A stretch of DNA of 64,000 nt. Source: Prevotella sp. MGM2 (GTDB taxonomy: Bacteria; Bacteroidota; Bacteroidia; Bacteroidales; Bacteroidaceae). The first letter of the stretch is position 1. Each line of letters starts with the position of its first letter. Below the pieces are notes generated by a model. It was not told where the DNA came from. It saw only the letters and a program-made list of their open reading frames with translations, and made no database searches. The DNA lies in contig NZ_BEWW01000283.1 in the NCBI RefSeq assembly GCF_002933955.1, positions 62,001 to 126,000 on the forward strand, given 5' to 3'. A program made the position numbers and the translations under genes. Positions 17,233-26,497 of this stretch are shown piece by piece.

Positions 17233-18249
17233 ATGATTATCACACCGGAAATACAACGATCCATTTCAGATGAGCTGCTGTATGATTTAGGCGGCAAGTT
17301 GGATGGTTCTCGAAGGAATATTTTGGTACCGAATTGTCCTTTCTGTGGGCATGACGGTTTCAAATATGGAATATACATTGGTAACAATGTAGGCAAGAAG
17401 CGATTTGGTATGTCTAATTGCTACCATTGTAATAGGCGTTTTGGTTCTCTGAAAGAAACTCTCAAAGCTCTTGGTCGTGAGGATTTAATACCAACTGAGA
17501 CCGCAGAACTTGACGATGATACTGACATTTCAGCTATGTTTGATGATGAGATTGATGATGATCTCGTTGAAATCACTATGCCCAGAGGCTATAAACGATG
17601 CTATAAAAACACTTACCTCAAATCTCGTGGCTGGATTACTGATGATTATGAGTATTTTCCTGTCGGAACAAATCGTGCTATTGAAAGAGAGTATCAGGAT
17701 TATATCATTCTTGAAGTGCTTGATGAAGGACGTCGTGTCGGCTTTGTAGCAAGGAGTATTCTGAGCAAGGAAGAGATCGACAGTTACAATGCCCGACATC
17801 ATTATCAGATACGCCGGTACAAAAATTCAGATGAGCGGAATGGCAATGGTTTTGCCAAAATGCTGTATAACTACGATGCAATAGAGCCAATGGTGACGCA
17901 CTCAGTCATTCTGTGTGAGGGGCCGTTTGATGTCGTAGGATTGAACCGGAAACTTGAATTGTATGATAATAAGTCTATCGTTCCAGTAGCAACATTTGGC
18001 AAAAAGATCAGTCAGGAGCAAATGTTCAAACTTCAAAAGAAAGGTGTAGAACAAATTGTAATTGGCTATGATAATGATGCCAAAGAAACTACATCACGTA
18101 TCGGTATGGAACTGGAGAAATACTTTGATGTATTGATTGCAGACATACCAGACGGAGTGGGTAAAGACTGGGATGAGATGGATGTCGAAGATATTTATGA
18201 TGTCTTTGCTTTCAATCTTAAAACCATAAGAGAATTTAACCTGACATGA
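17233..18249 (+). CDS. DnaG-like primase
   Basis: 338 residues with an N-terminal zinc ribbon (CPFCGHDGF and CYHCNRR, about residues 35-65) and a TOPRIM-type fold: the glutamate in CEGPFDVVGL (about 232-241) and the DxD of GYDNDAKE (about 280-287). An acidic linker follows the zinc ribbon. It makes RNA primers and lies between the helicase and polymerase genes. The length is short compared with bacterial DnaG, as in phage primases. Confidence 0.82.
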   Translation: MIITPEIQRSISDELLYDLGGKLDGSRRNILVPNCPFCGHDGFKYGIYIGNNVGKKRFGMSNCYHCNRRFGSLKETLKALGREDLIPTETAELDDDTDISAMFDDEIDDDLVEITMPRGYKRCYKNTYLKSRGWITDDYEYFPVGTNRAIEREYQDYIILEVLDEGRRVGFVARSILSKEEIDSYNARHHYQIRRYKNSDERNGNGFAKMLYNYDAIEPMVTHSVILCEGPFDVVGLNRKLELYDNKSIVPVATFGKKISQEQMFKLQKKGVEQIVIGYDNDAKETTSRIGMELEKYFDVLIADIPDGVGKDWDEMDVEDIYDVFAFNLKTIREFNLT

Positions 18250-18250
18250 C

Positions 18251-20005
18251 ATGGAAGCAGCAATATCATTAAAAGAATGGCTTGAAAACCATAATATTAC
18301 ATATTCCTTGCGTAAGGATGTGGTAGTTATTCCCGAATTTGGCAGATGTCTGATTCAGGAGGATTTTGAGCACATCTTTAAGTTGAACAAGGAAGGCGAT
18401 GTGGTTTTCAATGCAATAGAAAATTACTCTTATCTATTGGCTGATGAGATTTTCTATATTGTATTTCCTTTTGGTTGTCGTTGGTATTATATCGACATTC
18501 GTAAAGATCAGGCTGACTTGCAGTTTAAGATTCTCCGATATGTGGGTGCCAGTCCTAAGTTTCAACATCAGTGCAATTACTATCCGTTAGGCATACATTC
18601 CGGTTATGAATTACTGAATGGCAGTGGTCTTTTGAAGGATTGGTGTGCTAAGACAAAATTTCTTGGATATAAGGGGCTGGCTGTGTCGGATAAAAACACA
18701 ATGGCAGCTTCACTTGATCTTCAGCAATCTGCTACTGATAAAGATTTACGCTATTGTTTTGGTTATGCTTTGACTGTGCAAATTGGCAATGATAAAGTTG
18801 GAGTAAAGATATATGCGGCTACTCAGCAAGGATTCAGAAATATGTTGCGTATTCAAAAGGCTATAGCCGTAGATAATTGGGAAACCAAAGAGATTGACTT
18901 AATCACGCTCTTGAATCTTGCTGGAGGCAATACGCTTGTATTTGATAAATGGTCAGGACATTGGCTTGCTGAGAATAAAAACGCTTTGCAGGACTTTATA
19001 GACGCTTTTGATGGCTGGGTATATTTTCAGGTTGACGTAACAGAATATCGTGCCGATCGAATTGATTCAGCTCTGCTTCAGAGTCAGAAAGCTTATTTTG
19101 ACAGCTTCTATCTTGGCAATATGGAGTATGCCATGAATATTCGTCCGGTACTTATTCAGGATGTTTATTATTTGGATAAAGAGGATTGGCGTACTAAAAT
19201 TGTCTTGAATAAGGTTGATACTGGAGCTGCACATGATCAATCATTCTATCAGTATTTGAAAACTATTGATGAGCTGTATGATGAGTTTCGTAAGGCTTTT
19301 TCAGACAATTTCACTGATGATGATTTTTACGATATGTGTGAGGCAACTGCCGACATCATCGAAAATGCTTCAGCTGCTTATGATTTGAGCGATAACTATG
19401 CTCCAAAGTATGATATGACCCCCCAAGAGCAAGCAAAGTATGGAGATACTTTGACTATGTTTCATAGCTTGATTGAAGATGGCTTTAAGAGACTTGTGCC
19501 TGAAGGTCAGGAGGAAGTCTATCGTAAACGTGTCGAATATGAGAAATATGTTATTGAAAGCACCGATAATGTCGATTACTTCTTGATTCAGAGAGATGAA
19601 TTGAACTGGGCTCAGGAAAATGGTATTCTTACAGGCATTGGTCGAGGCTCTGCCGGTGGCTGTTTGCTTCTTTATCTCATGGGTATCACTTTCATTGACC
19701 CTTTGAAATATGACTTGATTTTTGAGCGTTTCCTACTGCCGGAGCGCGCCGGTCTGGAGCCGGATAAAGTAACAGTAATGGCAGAAGATATTCAGTCATC
19801 CGATTACTTTGAATTGGTATTGGATGACAATAAAAAACTCTTGCTTGATAAAGATGCGGAGTTAGTGGTCATCAGGAATGGTGAGCAGCTTACCGTATAT
19901 GCAGACCAGTTGCAAGAAGGTGATGATATTCAGTTTGATAACTGTGATTTACTTCACACTTTACCAACTAAATTTCTGCATGAAGATAACAAGCATAAAG
20001 CATAA
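18251..20005 (+). CDS. dnaE: DNA polymerase III alpha, N-terminal part (frameshifted)
   Basis: 584 residues ending at a premature stop. It begins with a linker, then a PHP-type domain (PLGIHSGYELLNGSG...GYKGLAVSDKNTMAAS, about 115-155) and the start of the polymerase palm: TGIGRGSAGGCLLLYLMGIT, with FERFLLPERAGLEPDK near 490-505. An insertion of about 90 residues follows before the frame is lost at a 7-bp tandem duplication (19991-20004). Removing one repeat joins this frame to the downstream one exactly. As written, the product ends before the catalytic PDIDSDF motif and cannot polymerise DNA. Confidence 0.85.
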   Translation: MEAAISLKEWLENHNITYSLRKDVVVIPEFGRCLIQEDFEHIFKLNKEGDVVFNAIENYSYLLADEIFYIVFPFGCRWYYIDIRKDQADLQFKILRYVGASPKFQHQCNYYPLGIHSGYELLNGSGLLKDWCAKTKFLGYKGLAVSDKNTMAASLDLQQSATDKDLRYCFGYALTVQIGNDKVGVKIYAATQQGFRNMLRIQKAIAVDNWETKEIDLITLLNLAGGNTLVFDKWSGHWLAENKNALQDFIDAFDGWVYFQVDVTEYRADRIDSALLQSQKAYFDSFYLGNMEYAMNIRPVLIQDVYYLDKEDWRTKIVLNKVDTGAAHDQSFYQYLKTIDELYDEFRKAFSDNFTDDDFYDMCEATADIIENASAAYDLSDNYAPKYDMTPQEQAKYGDTLTMFHSLIEDGFKRLVPEGQEEVYRKRVEYEKYVIESTDNVDYFLIQRDELNWAQENGILTGIGRGSAGGCLLLYLMGITFIDPLKYDLIFERFLLPERAGLEPDKVTVMAEDIQSSDYFELVLDDNKKLLLDKDAELVVIRNGEQLTVYADQLQEGDDIQFDNCDLLHTLPTKFLHEDNKHKA

Positions 20006-22976
20006 GAATGATACTACGATTGTATCTGACTGTTATGCCGGTGACGGGTATGTTAAACGCAATCATGGTTCTCTGCCTGATATTGATTCAGACTTCAATG
20101 CAGAGCGTCGTGAAGAAGTTAAGGCTTATTTGGAACGTCGATATAATAAGGACGGGATGCAAAGGGTCTTTTCTGCCGGCACATTCACGACAGCAAAAAT
20201 AAAGTCCGCAATCAAGGACGTTGCTCGAACACATAAGATTCCACAGGCTACCACCAATTATCTAACGGCTATTCTGGATGATAATATGTCGTGGACGGAG
20301 CTTATGAAAATGGCATATACGGATAAACGCATGAGGGATTTTATTCAGAAATATCCTGATGTGTTTGAGGAGATTGTGCCTATTATGGGACAGGCTCGTT
20401 CTGCCGGTATTCATGCTTCGGCGCTTATCATTACTCCTGAGTATGTCAAAGGAGAACGTGTCGAGTGTTTTGATTTGCTCCCTATCAGAAAGATGGGTGA
20501 TCTTCTCGTGTCTGAGATTTCAGGTAATGACATTGATGCCATTGGTATTCTGAAAAACGACGTACTTGGCATTAAGGAACTTACTCGCCTTTCAGATACA
20601 CTGAATCTGGTTGCAAGTGAATATGGAGTGAAATATACGATTTTGGAGATAGCCTCTAAGTACCTAAACGATGAGAAAGTCTTTCAGATTATTCGTGAAG
20701 GCAATACTCAGGGTGTGTTCCAGATGAGTGGTGAGGGTATTACAAAATTCATTAAGCGACTTGCACCAGATAATATTAATGACCTGATTGCATCTGTAGC
20801 GTTGTTCCGTCCGGGCCCTTTGGATTCGGGTGCTGCTGATAATTATGTTCGTGCCAAAAGAGGTGAATATGAACCTACATATTTATGGGGAACTTATGAG
20901 ATCCTGAAAGACACATTTGCTCAGATGGTATATCAGGAGCAGATTTCTCGTGTTGCTCAAAAAGTAGGTGGATTGAGCCTTGGTGATGGTGTAAATCTGG
21001 TAAAGGCACTGAGTAAGAAGAAATTGGAGAAAGTACGTAAATTCCAAGCAAAATTTTTCTCAGGAGCTAAACAGAATGGTTGCCCTAAAGAAGCTGCCGA
21101 TCAGATTTGGAGTAACGTGGAAGATGCTGCAAAGTATTCTTTTAATGCTTGTATAGCCGGACATGAATATCTGTGGGGGCGTCATAAAGAAAAAGGACGT
21201 GGTACCAAGATTAACATAGGCGATATGTGGCGTACAATGAATGATTATGAATGGGCAAAAGCGAATGGGCGACTTTCTCTCAGAAGCAAATATCGCAAAT
21301 TTGGTTATGGCACATGTTGGTCTCTGAATGAGGATGAAAAGCTTGTGGTAAATCGAGTTGTGGATATCCGTTATCAAGGTGTGCGTCCAGTATATCGCAT
21401 CACCCTTGCAAATGGCAGTACGATTGATGTAACCGACAATCATAAACACCCAACCCTTGATGGTCAAAAACGTACTGATGAATTGATTCCTGGAGAGGAT
21501 TTTATGTATATCCGTGTCGGGTGGATTAAAGAAAATACGTCCTATAAGTTCACTGATAGAGGAGAATTGAATAATCCTCGTTATCATTCAAATGATAACG
21601 TAGAATCCTATAGCATCAATGCTCAAAAGGGATGTCAGGGCTTTCAAAAGCGTGATAGCAAATATACAAAGCTGGAGTATTATGAGAGTCATCTTAAAAA
21701 GGATTATTGTGAAGAGTGTGGATGTAGAGATAAGCGTCTGGAGATTCATCATGTAAACGGTGATCATTCTGATGTCGGAGAGAATTATTCCAACGTCAGG
21801 ACACTCTGCGCAAGCTGTCATAAGAAAGCTCATTATGAAATGGGGCGAGTAAAGATGGGACGAAAGGGTTTAGGTACTGCTGTCGTACAGGTGGTATCTG
21901 TCGAATATCTATGTGACACTGCTGTATATGATGTAGAAATGGAGCATCCCTACCATACCTTCTTAACCGGTAAAGGGGTGGTTACTTGCAACTCTCATGC
22001 CACAGCTTATGGGCTGACGGCTTATGTCGGCGCATGGCTTAAAACATATTATCCTACTGCTTTTTATACAGTAGTATTAAGAGACCAGGATGAGGATAAA
22101 ATGGCTGTTCTGATGAATGAAATAAAGTCTGTTGGTGGTACTGAATTGGAGAAACCGAATATTAATATCTCAGGTGAAAATTTTACTGCTGACTTCAAGA
22201 ACAATAAGATTTACTGGTCTTTGTCGCGTATTAAGCAGCTTGGTCCGAAAGCAGTCAAGTACATTGTTCAGGAACGAAATTTATATGGAGAGTTCTTTAA
22301 CATGGAAGATTTTATCAAGCGCATTTTCAAAAGCAAGTTCAAAAGTTTTGAAGATGATGGAACGGCTGAGGTCAGGGAGCGTTGCCCGGTTACAGCAAGA
22401 AGCGTCAGAAATTTAATATTCGCTGGTGCTTTTGATCAATGTGAGAATGTTGGTTCAGTGCTTGAGCGATATGGGTTGCTTGAAAGAGCGGCCGAACTGT
22501 TAGGCTTTAAGTTGACAGAAAAGGATATTCCAGAAGAAATGCGTGATAAACATTATTGGTGGAGCCGTCAGCAAATCGCCGTATCGGGTCATGGCACTAT
22601 TGATTATCGACGCATATATGATAATATGGAGAAGCCAAAAAGTCTTTCTGCATATAAGTATATCGAGTTCTCTGACCTCAACAATCTTTTCTATGAAGTG
22701 AGAAAGGGTGTAATATGTGCTGCAATTTGTTCGGTTACTGACAAATCTTATAAGGATAAAAGAACTGGAGAAACTAAGCATTTTGGTAAGATAGAGCTTC
22801 AGCAGAATACTGAGACTAACATTTTGACCATCTGGGATGATTGGGATGTTTGGAAAAAGGAATTGAGAAAAGCTGAAGGACGTATGATTGTGGCTGTGGT
22901 CAATATCAAATGGAGTGATTATGATGAAAAGAATACGCTTCAGATTGGTAAAAGTTCTTTCTTAAAATTGATATGA
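19980..22976 (+). CDS. dnaE: DNA polymerase III alpha, C-terminal part with intein
   Basis: This continues the polymerase in the next frame. PDIDSDF (about residues 33-39 from ATG 19980) carries two catalytic aspartates, then finger and thumb motifs (GIHASALIITPE, LFRPGPLDSG, MVYQEQ, SFNA/SHATAYGLTAYVGAWLKTYYP) and a C-terminal region ending near 22976. The last part (VRKGVICAAICSVTDK...GETKHFGKIELQ) looks like an OB-fold. The intein occupies 21150-21992. The ATG at 19980 overlaps the upstream fragment's stop, so reinitiation could give a split enzyme, but the tandem duplication makes a frameshifted single gene more likely. Confidence 0.85.
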   Translation: MKITSIKHKNDTTIVSDCYAGDGYVKRNHGSLPDIDSDFNAERREEVKAYLERRYNKDGMQRVFSAGTFTTAKIKSAIKDVARTHKIPQATTNYLTAILDDNMSWTELMKMAYTDKRMRDFIQKYPDVFEEIVPIMGQARSAGIHASALIITPEYVKGERVECFDLLPIRKMGDLLVSEISGNDIDAIGILKNDVLGIKELTRLSDTLNLVASEYGVKYTILEIASKYLNDEKVFQIIREGNTQGVFQMSGEGITKFIKRLAPDNINDLIASVALFRPGPLDSGAADNYVRAKRGEYEPTYLWGTYEILKDTFAQMVYQEQISRVAQKVGGLSLGDGVNLVKALSKKKLEKVRKFQAKFFSGAKQNGCPKEAADQIWSNVEDAAKYSFNACIAGHEYLWGRHKEKGRGTKINIGDMWRTMNDYEWAKANGRLSLRSKYRKFGYGTCWSLNEDEKLVVNRVVDIRYQGVRPVYRITLANGSTIDVTDNHKHPTLDGQKRTDELIPGEDFMYIRVGWIKENTSYKFTDRGELNNPRYHSNDNVESYSINAQKGCQGFQKRDSKYTKLEYYESHLKKDYCEECGCRDKRLEIHHVNGDHSDVGENYSNVRTLCASCHKKAHYEMGRVKMGRKGLGTAVVQVVSVEYLCDTAVYDVEMEHPYHTFLTGKGVVTCNSHATAYGLTAYVGAWLKTYYPTAFYTVVLRDQDEDKMAVLMNEIKSVGGTELEKPNINISGENFTADFKNNKIYWSLSRIKQLGPKAVKYIVQERNLYGEFFNMEDFIKRIFKSKFKSFEDDGTAEVRERCPVTARSVRNLIFAGAFDQCENVGSVLERYGLLERAAELLGFKLTEKDIPEEMRDKHYWWSRQQIAVSGHGTIDYRRIYDNMEKPKSLSAYKYIEFSDLNNLFYEVRKGVICAAICSVTDKSYKDKRTGETKHFGKIELQQNTETNILTIWDDWDVWKKELRKAEGRMIVAVVNIKWSDYDEKNTLQIGKSSFLKLI
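19991..20004. repeat. 7-bp tandem duplication breaking dnaE
   Basis: AAGCATA occurs twice in tandem (19991-19997 and 19998-20004). With both copies the reading frame runs into TAA at 20003-20005; with one copy the reading is HEDNKHKNDTTIVSD, uninterrupted into the PDIDSDF frame. Slippage, true mutation or an assembly error could each cause it. Confidence 0.9.
21150..21992 (+). other. Intein in DnaE (HNH endonuclease type)
   Basis: 281 residues, from Cys (CIAGHEYLWGRHKEKG) to VVTCN, followed by Ser as +1 residue. The flanks rejoin to YSFNA-SHATAYG, the conserved polymerase motif usually written FNKSHA. An HNH nuclease domain is inside: CEECGC, LEIHHVNGD, then N..LCASCHKKAHYE, with two CxxC pairs for zinc. 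A HPYHTFLTGKGVVTCN C-terminal splicing block is visible. The insertion point is three residues downstream of the site used by the cyanobacterial split DnaE inteins. Confidence 0.9.
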
Positions 22977-22977
22977 T

Positions 22978-23877
22978 ATGTCATTTCTGATAGACATAAA
23001 AGAAGAACTGGATGATCAGGTTCAAGAGCAACTGAGAAAGTTCAGACATGAATGTGCCGGCACCGGATATAATGGATGGTATCGGATTCAAGCTGCTATT
23101 GCCAAAGCACGTGACCTCAACATATATCATGATAAGGTTGAAAATTATATCATGCCAAATCTCTTTGATGAGAATGGAGATGCAATCGCATGGTATCATT
23201 GGAGAGACCCACAGCAAGTTCAGGTAAATATGGTTAAACGGAATTTGTTGACTTCTTCGCATTACAGTCGCAAGCGTGGAAGGGTCACTCCTACAAGATT
23301 AAAAATGTTGATGCGTGAAATACTAAATCACCGTATTAATGAATACTTAAATCCTCAATTAGATATGGAAAAACTTAAAATCTTATGTATCGTTGGTGGC
23401 TCCGGATGTGGTAAGACACTTGCCTCATTACATCTAAAACATCATAAGGATGCGAATGTGATTTGCTCCTTCACAACAAGACCTCCAAGACCAACGGAAG
23501 TGGAGGGGCGCGACCATCATTTTATTGACATAGTGCCTGATAAAACTGAACTGATTGCTTACGCTCATTTTGGTGGATATTACTATTACGCTACCAAGTG
23601 GCAGGTATTTGGTCCATGCACTGTCTATGTTATAGATGAAAAAGGGCTTGAGAATCTTCGCAAGGATTTCGGCGATGTATATGATATATATACAGTGCTT
23701 ATTAAGCGTAATAAATCATTACGTCGGAAGTCTGGCGTAGATGAGACCAGAATACGTCGTGATGAGCGTAGAAACCTGATTGATAAGGACTATGACTATG
23801 TAATTGAAAACAATGGTAAGAAAGCGGAGCTATTTAATAATATAGAGCGCATATACGAAGAAATCAAAAATAAATAA
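22978..23877 (+). CDS. Guanylate kinase with extra N-terminal domain
   Basis: 299 residues. From about 128 onward it is a guanylate kinase: P-loop IVGGSGCGKTLAS, then CSFTTRPPRPTEVEGRDHHFID, the GMP-binding signature, and YYYYATKW. The enzyme would turn (d)GMP into (d)GDP, feeding nucleotide supply together with the reductase. The first 125 residues form a separate helical domain (YNGWYRIQAAIAKARDLNIY ...) that I do not recognise. It begins one base after the polymerase gene and ends three bases before the exonuclease gene. Confidence 0.8.
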   Translation: MSFLIDIKEELDDQVQEQLRKFRHECAGTGYNGWYRIQAAIAKARDLNIYHDKVENYIMPNLFDENGDAIAWYHWRDPQQVQVNMVKRNLLTSSHYSRKRGRVTPTRLKMLMREILNHRINEYLNPQLDMEKLKILCIVGGSGCGKTLASLHLKHHKDANVICSFTTRPPRPTEVEGRDHHFIDIVPDKTELIAYAHFGGYYYYATKWQVFGPCTVYVIDEKGLENLRKDFGDVYDIYTVLIKRNKSLRRKSGVDETRIRRDERRNLIDKDYDYVIENNGKKAELFNNIERIYEEIKNK

Positions 23878-23879
23878 CA

Positions 23880-24662
23880 ATGGCAGCACCTGTAGAAAAA
23901 GGAAATGTCATTACTGCAATAGTATATGACTTTGAGACTGGAGGATTAGACTGCACTGTTTGTGCAGCAACTCAGATATCACTTCACGCTATCCGTCTTG
24001 ATACGTTTGAGGTGATGGAGAAATACGCAGCATACATATATCCGTATCATAAGAAATCTGAAATTGGGAAGCCAAAACGTAAGGTTCTCAAAAATAAATA
24101 TGAAGATGACGGTGAAGAGTTGATGGACTATGATGAAAAGGCTCTGAAATACTCTAACATCACAATGGATATGCTCTATTCAATGGGTAAGCCGCTTGAA
24201 GATGTGTGTCAGGAAATCTGCGACTTTATTAAGCGCAATACGTTCCCAGTTGTAGCAAGCAATAAGCCTTTTATGATTGGGCAGAATCCTTTGTTTGATA
24301 AGAAGTTCATGCAGCAAATCATGTTATATTCTGGATTGTGGCCCGAATTCTGCAAGCTGGTAAGGGGTGAAAAGGACTTCTGGGGTAACTTCCAGCCGGC
24401 TCAATTAGACACGATTATACTCAGTCAGTTGACTTTTGATAATGACAAGAGCATTACCACATGGAAGCTGGAGGCAATGGCAGAGCGATTAGGCATTGAT
24501 TTGGATGATGCTCATGATGCAGATGCCGATGTTACAGCTACCAGAGAAATTGTAAGAGTGCTTACTGCCAGGATGCGTGAACAATCATCTGGTGGAGGTA
24601 ATGCCGTCGGCAGTTTGTCTGCTGAGAAGAAAGAAAAACTTAGAGATCATTTCAAAATATAA
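23880..24662 (+). CDS. DnaQ-like 3'-5' exonuclease
   Basis: A 260-residue DEDDh exonuclease. Exo I is IVYDFETGGLD (about 13-23), Exo II lies in IGQNPLFDKKFMQ (about 138-150), and Exo III is DAHDADADVTATREI (about 203-217). An insertion after Exo I contains a long lysine-rich loop. Position directly after the polymerase and guanylate kinase genes makes it the likely proofreading subunit of the phage polymerase III. Confidence 0.82.
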   Translation: MAAPVEKGNVITAIVYDFETGGLDCTVCAATQISLHAIRLDTFEVMEKYAAYIYPYHKKSEIGKPKRKVLKNKYEDDGEELMDYDEKALKYSNITMDMLYSMGKPLEDVCQEICDFIKRNTFPVVASNKPFMIGQNPLFDKKFMQQIMLYSGLWPEFCKLVRGEKDFWGNFQPAQLDTIILSQLTFDNDKSITTWKLEAMAERLGIDLDDAHDADADVTATREIVRVLTARMREQSSGGGNAVGSLSAEKKEKLRDHFKI

Positions 24663-24666
24663 AGCT

Positions 24667-24768
24667 ATGAGTACAATTCTGTATATCCTTGGTACGACCA
24701 TGTGTTTGGGAGCTGTCATGTACAGCATAATGAAGTCAGCAACCAATAATTACGACTATGAAGCATAA
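24667..24768 (+). CDS. Tiny membrane peptide
   Basis: 33 residues, mostly one hydrophobic helix (TILYILGTTMCLGAVMYSIM) followed by SATNNYDYEA. It starts five bases after the exonuclease gene and overlaps the next start by 11 bases, which supports translation. Function unknown. Confidence 0.4.
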   Translation: MSTILYILGTTMCLGAVMYSIMKSATNNYDYEA

Positions 24769-25276
24769 GTTTCAGTTCGATAAAAAGACGGGCACTATGG
24801 TGCCTACCAGTGACGCCGTAGCTCAGGGGCTTCAAGCCAATGTACATAGAGACGTAGTGCAGTCCAAACCTGACGAAAACACCACGAAGCCGGTATTTCA
24901 GCAAGAAAACCGTATAGAAGTTAAGGGTGGAACTGCTAATGTACGACAGAATCAAATTGTGCGTATGCAGCGTGTTAACCATCCAACCCCTATTCAGTTG
25001 GTGGATGAAAATGAATTGCCCGAAGCATATCTGGATTCCATCACAACTGGAGTGATGATGTTCAGAGAACTGGAGGACTATGACATCTGCCAGATTACTG
25101 ATGAAAAAACCGGCAAAGCACTTGCATACATTGGGGGATACGCTCTTCAGATCAATTTTAATATGGCAGAGCTAAATACGATGGAGCGTATTGAGCAGTG
25201 TTTACAAGGTATTGTAAAATTGTTCCGGCATAAAATAATGAGCCAAAATCTCAGAGAAGATTCTACTGAAAAATGA
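24758..25276 (+). CDS. Hypothetical protein
   Basis: A 172-residue soluble protein. The N-terminal 70 residues are low-complexity and polar; the rest has ELPEAYLDSITTGVMMFRELEDYDIC and GKALAYIGGYALQIN. Nothing matches a family I know. It is the last gene of the replication block before the packaging and lysis genes. Confidence 0.5.
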   Translation: MKHKFQFDKKTGTMVPTSDAVAQGLQANVHRDVVQSKPDENTTKPVFQQENRIEVKGGTANVRQNQIVRMQRVNHPTPIQLVDENELPEAYLDSITTGVMMFRELEDYDICQITDEKTGKALAYIGGYALQINFNMAELNTMERIEQCLQGIVKLFRHKIMSQNLREDSTEK

Positions 25277-25339
25277 TGTGTTGAGCCTTTGTGAGCTTAT
25301 TTTCTATTATCTATAAAGAACCAATGTATTTATAGCATA

Positions 25340-25876
25340 ATGGAAAAAAGTAAGCTCACAGACTTAGAAGAGAAGTTCTGTTTGGTATATGCCTGCGGGC
25401 CTTCTCCATATAACGGCAATGCCCAAAAAACATTTGATCTTGTTTTCAATAACAATACTGGGCTATTGTTTGATCCAGATGAAGTTGAAAGCAATGCTCG
25501 AAAAGATGTAGAGGTTGCTATTCAAGTTAGACAACTTATGTTACGCGACGATATAAGGGAGCGCATCAGCCAGATTCAGAATGATAATTTGGTTGATGCA
25601 GCTACCCTTAAACCTCGTTTGACTTCTATGTTGCTGAAGATTGCAGATGAATGTTCCACACTGATGGTTTGTGACAAGTTTGGTGTCACTCTTTCTCCGG
25701 CGGCATTACGTGCTGTGTCTGTTAATGCTGCCAGCAAACTGATAGATATGTACGGTATCAAAGAAGATATTGCGCATAAGGTTATGCTGGAAGGTGCAGA
25801 TGGCGATGGCATTACATTTAATCTCATTGTTCCTGAAATCAATAAGGACAATAGTGTTGATAAGGTGATTGAATAA
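25340..25876 (+). CDS. Probable terminase small subunit
   Basis: 178 residues. The pattern LTDLEEKFCLVYACG near the start and repeated DNA-binding-like helices (VRQLMLRDDIRERISQIQ, ATLKPRLTSMLLKIADE) resemble phage small terminases, which recognise packaging sites. The large terminase lies 2 kb downstream with lysis genes between. The assignment rests on this pattern and on gene order. Confidence 0.5.
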   Translation: MEKSKLTDLEEKFCLVYACGPSPYNGNAQKTFDLVFNNNTGLLFDPDEVESNARKDVEVAIQVRQLMLRDDIRERISQIQNDNLVDAATLKPRLTSMLLKIADECSTLMVCDKFGVTLSPAALRAVSVNAASKLIDMYGIKEDIAHKVMLEGADGDGITFNLIVPEINKDNSVDKVIE

Positions 25877-25900
25877 CTCATTAATTTTTAACTAACTATC

Positions 25901-26236
25901 ATGGATAATAAGACTAATTCAATCATCGGAGACTTTGTTATCAACAATGCCAAGACGATTTTTACCTTCATTGTATTTGTCTGTGGACTTTATATTCAGT
26001 ATCAGGCAAGTATGATGAGAATAGATCAAATGGAAAAAGAAATTGCTCAGATCAAGGTGCAGGTCGATGATCAGTATGTGAAACTTGACAATATGAAACT
26101 TGATAAGGCTGTATTTGAAGCTACCATGCGGTCTTTTGCCGATATGTCAACTGATATTCGGCAAATAAGAGACAGGTTAGAAGATATTCTGGGGGATTAC
26201 CCACACCGAAATTCACAACAGCATCCAAATCAATGA
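25901..26236 (+). CDS. Membrane-anchored coiled-coil protein (holin-like candidate)
   Basis: 111 residues: an N-terminal transmembrane helix (IFTFIVFVCGLYIQYQASMM, about 20-39) followed by a coiled coil (MEKEIAQIKVQVDDQYVKLDNMKL). Lying 260 bases before the endolysin gene, it could be a holin or signal-anchor lysis factor. One membrane helix plus a coil also fits other small membrane proteins. Its last four bases overlap the next gene (ATGA). Confidence 0.45.
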   Translation: MDNKTNSIIGDFVINNAKTIFTFIVFVCGLYIQYQASMMRIDQMEKEIAQIKVQVDDQYVKLDNMKLDKAVFEATMRSFADMSTDIRQIRDRLEDILGDYPHRNSQQHPNQ

Positions 26237-26493
26237 ATGAATTAAAAATCGGAGATCAGATTACTATCCGATATTCAAAAAAATTGGAGCAAAATGGGAA
26301 TAGCCTTTTGACTAACCGGACTGGTGTTGTGACGAGGATTCTCTATACTGGAGGCAATTTAACCGGTGCTTATGTCGATGTCAAGGTTATGAGAAGAATC
26401 AGAAATTATTACATACCTATTTGCTCTATAGAAGGCCCTGATAGAATTAATCGAATGAGAACCCTAAGTATATTAAAATCAACAATATTATAA
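26233..26493 (+). CDS. Hypothetical protein in lysis cluster
   Basis: An 86-residue, strand-rich, basic protein (IGDQITIRYSKKL..., GVVTRILYTGG). It lies between the membrane protein and the endolysin gene, coupled by an ATGA overlap. The size and strand pattern suggest a small SH3-like fold; the role is unknown. Confidence 0.4.
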   Translation: MNELKIGDQITIRYSKKLEQNGNSLLTNRTGVVTRILYTGGNLTGAYVDVKVMRRIRNYYIPICSIEGPDRINRMRTLSILKSTIL

Positions 26494-26497
26494 CATC

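Noticed and set aside
18251..22976. Programmed ribosomal frameshift in dnaE
   Set aside because: No slippery heptamer or stimulatory structure; a 7-bp tandem duplication explains the shift exactly.
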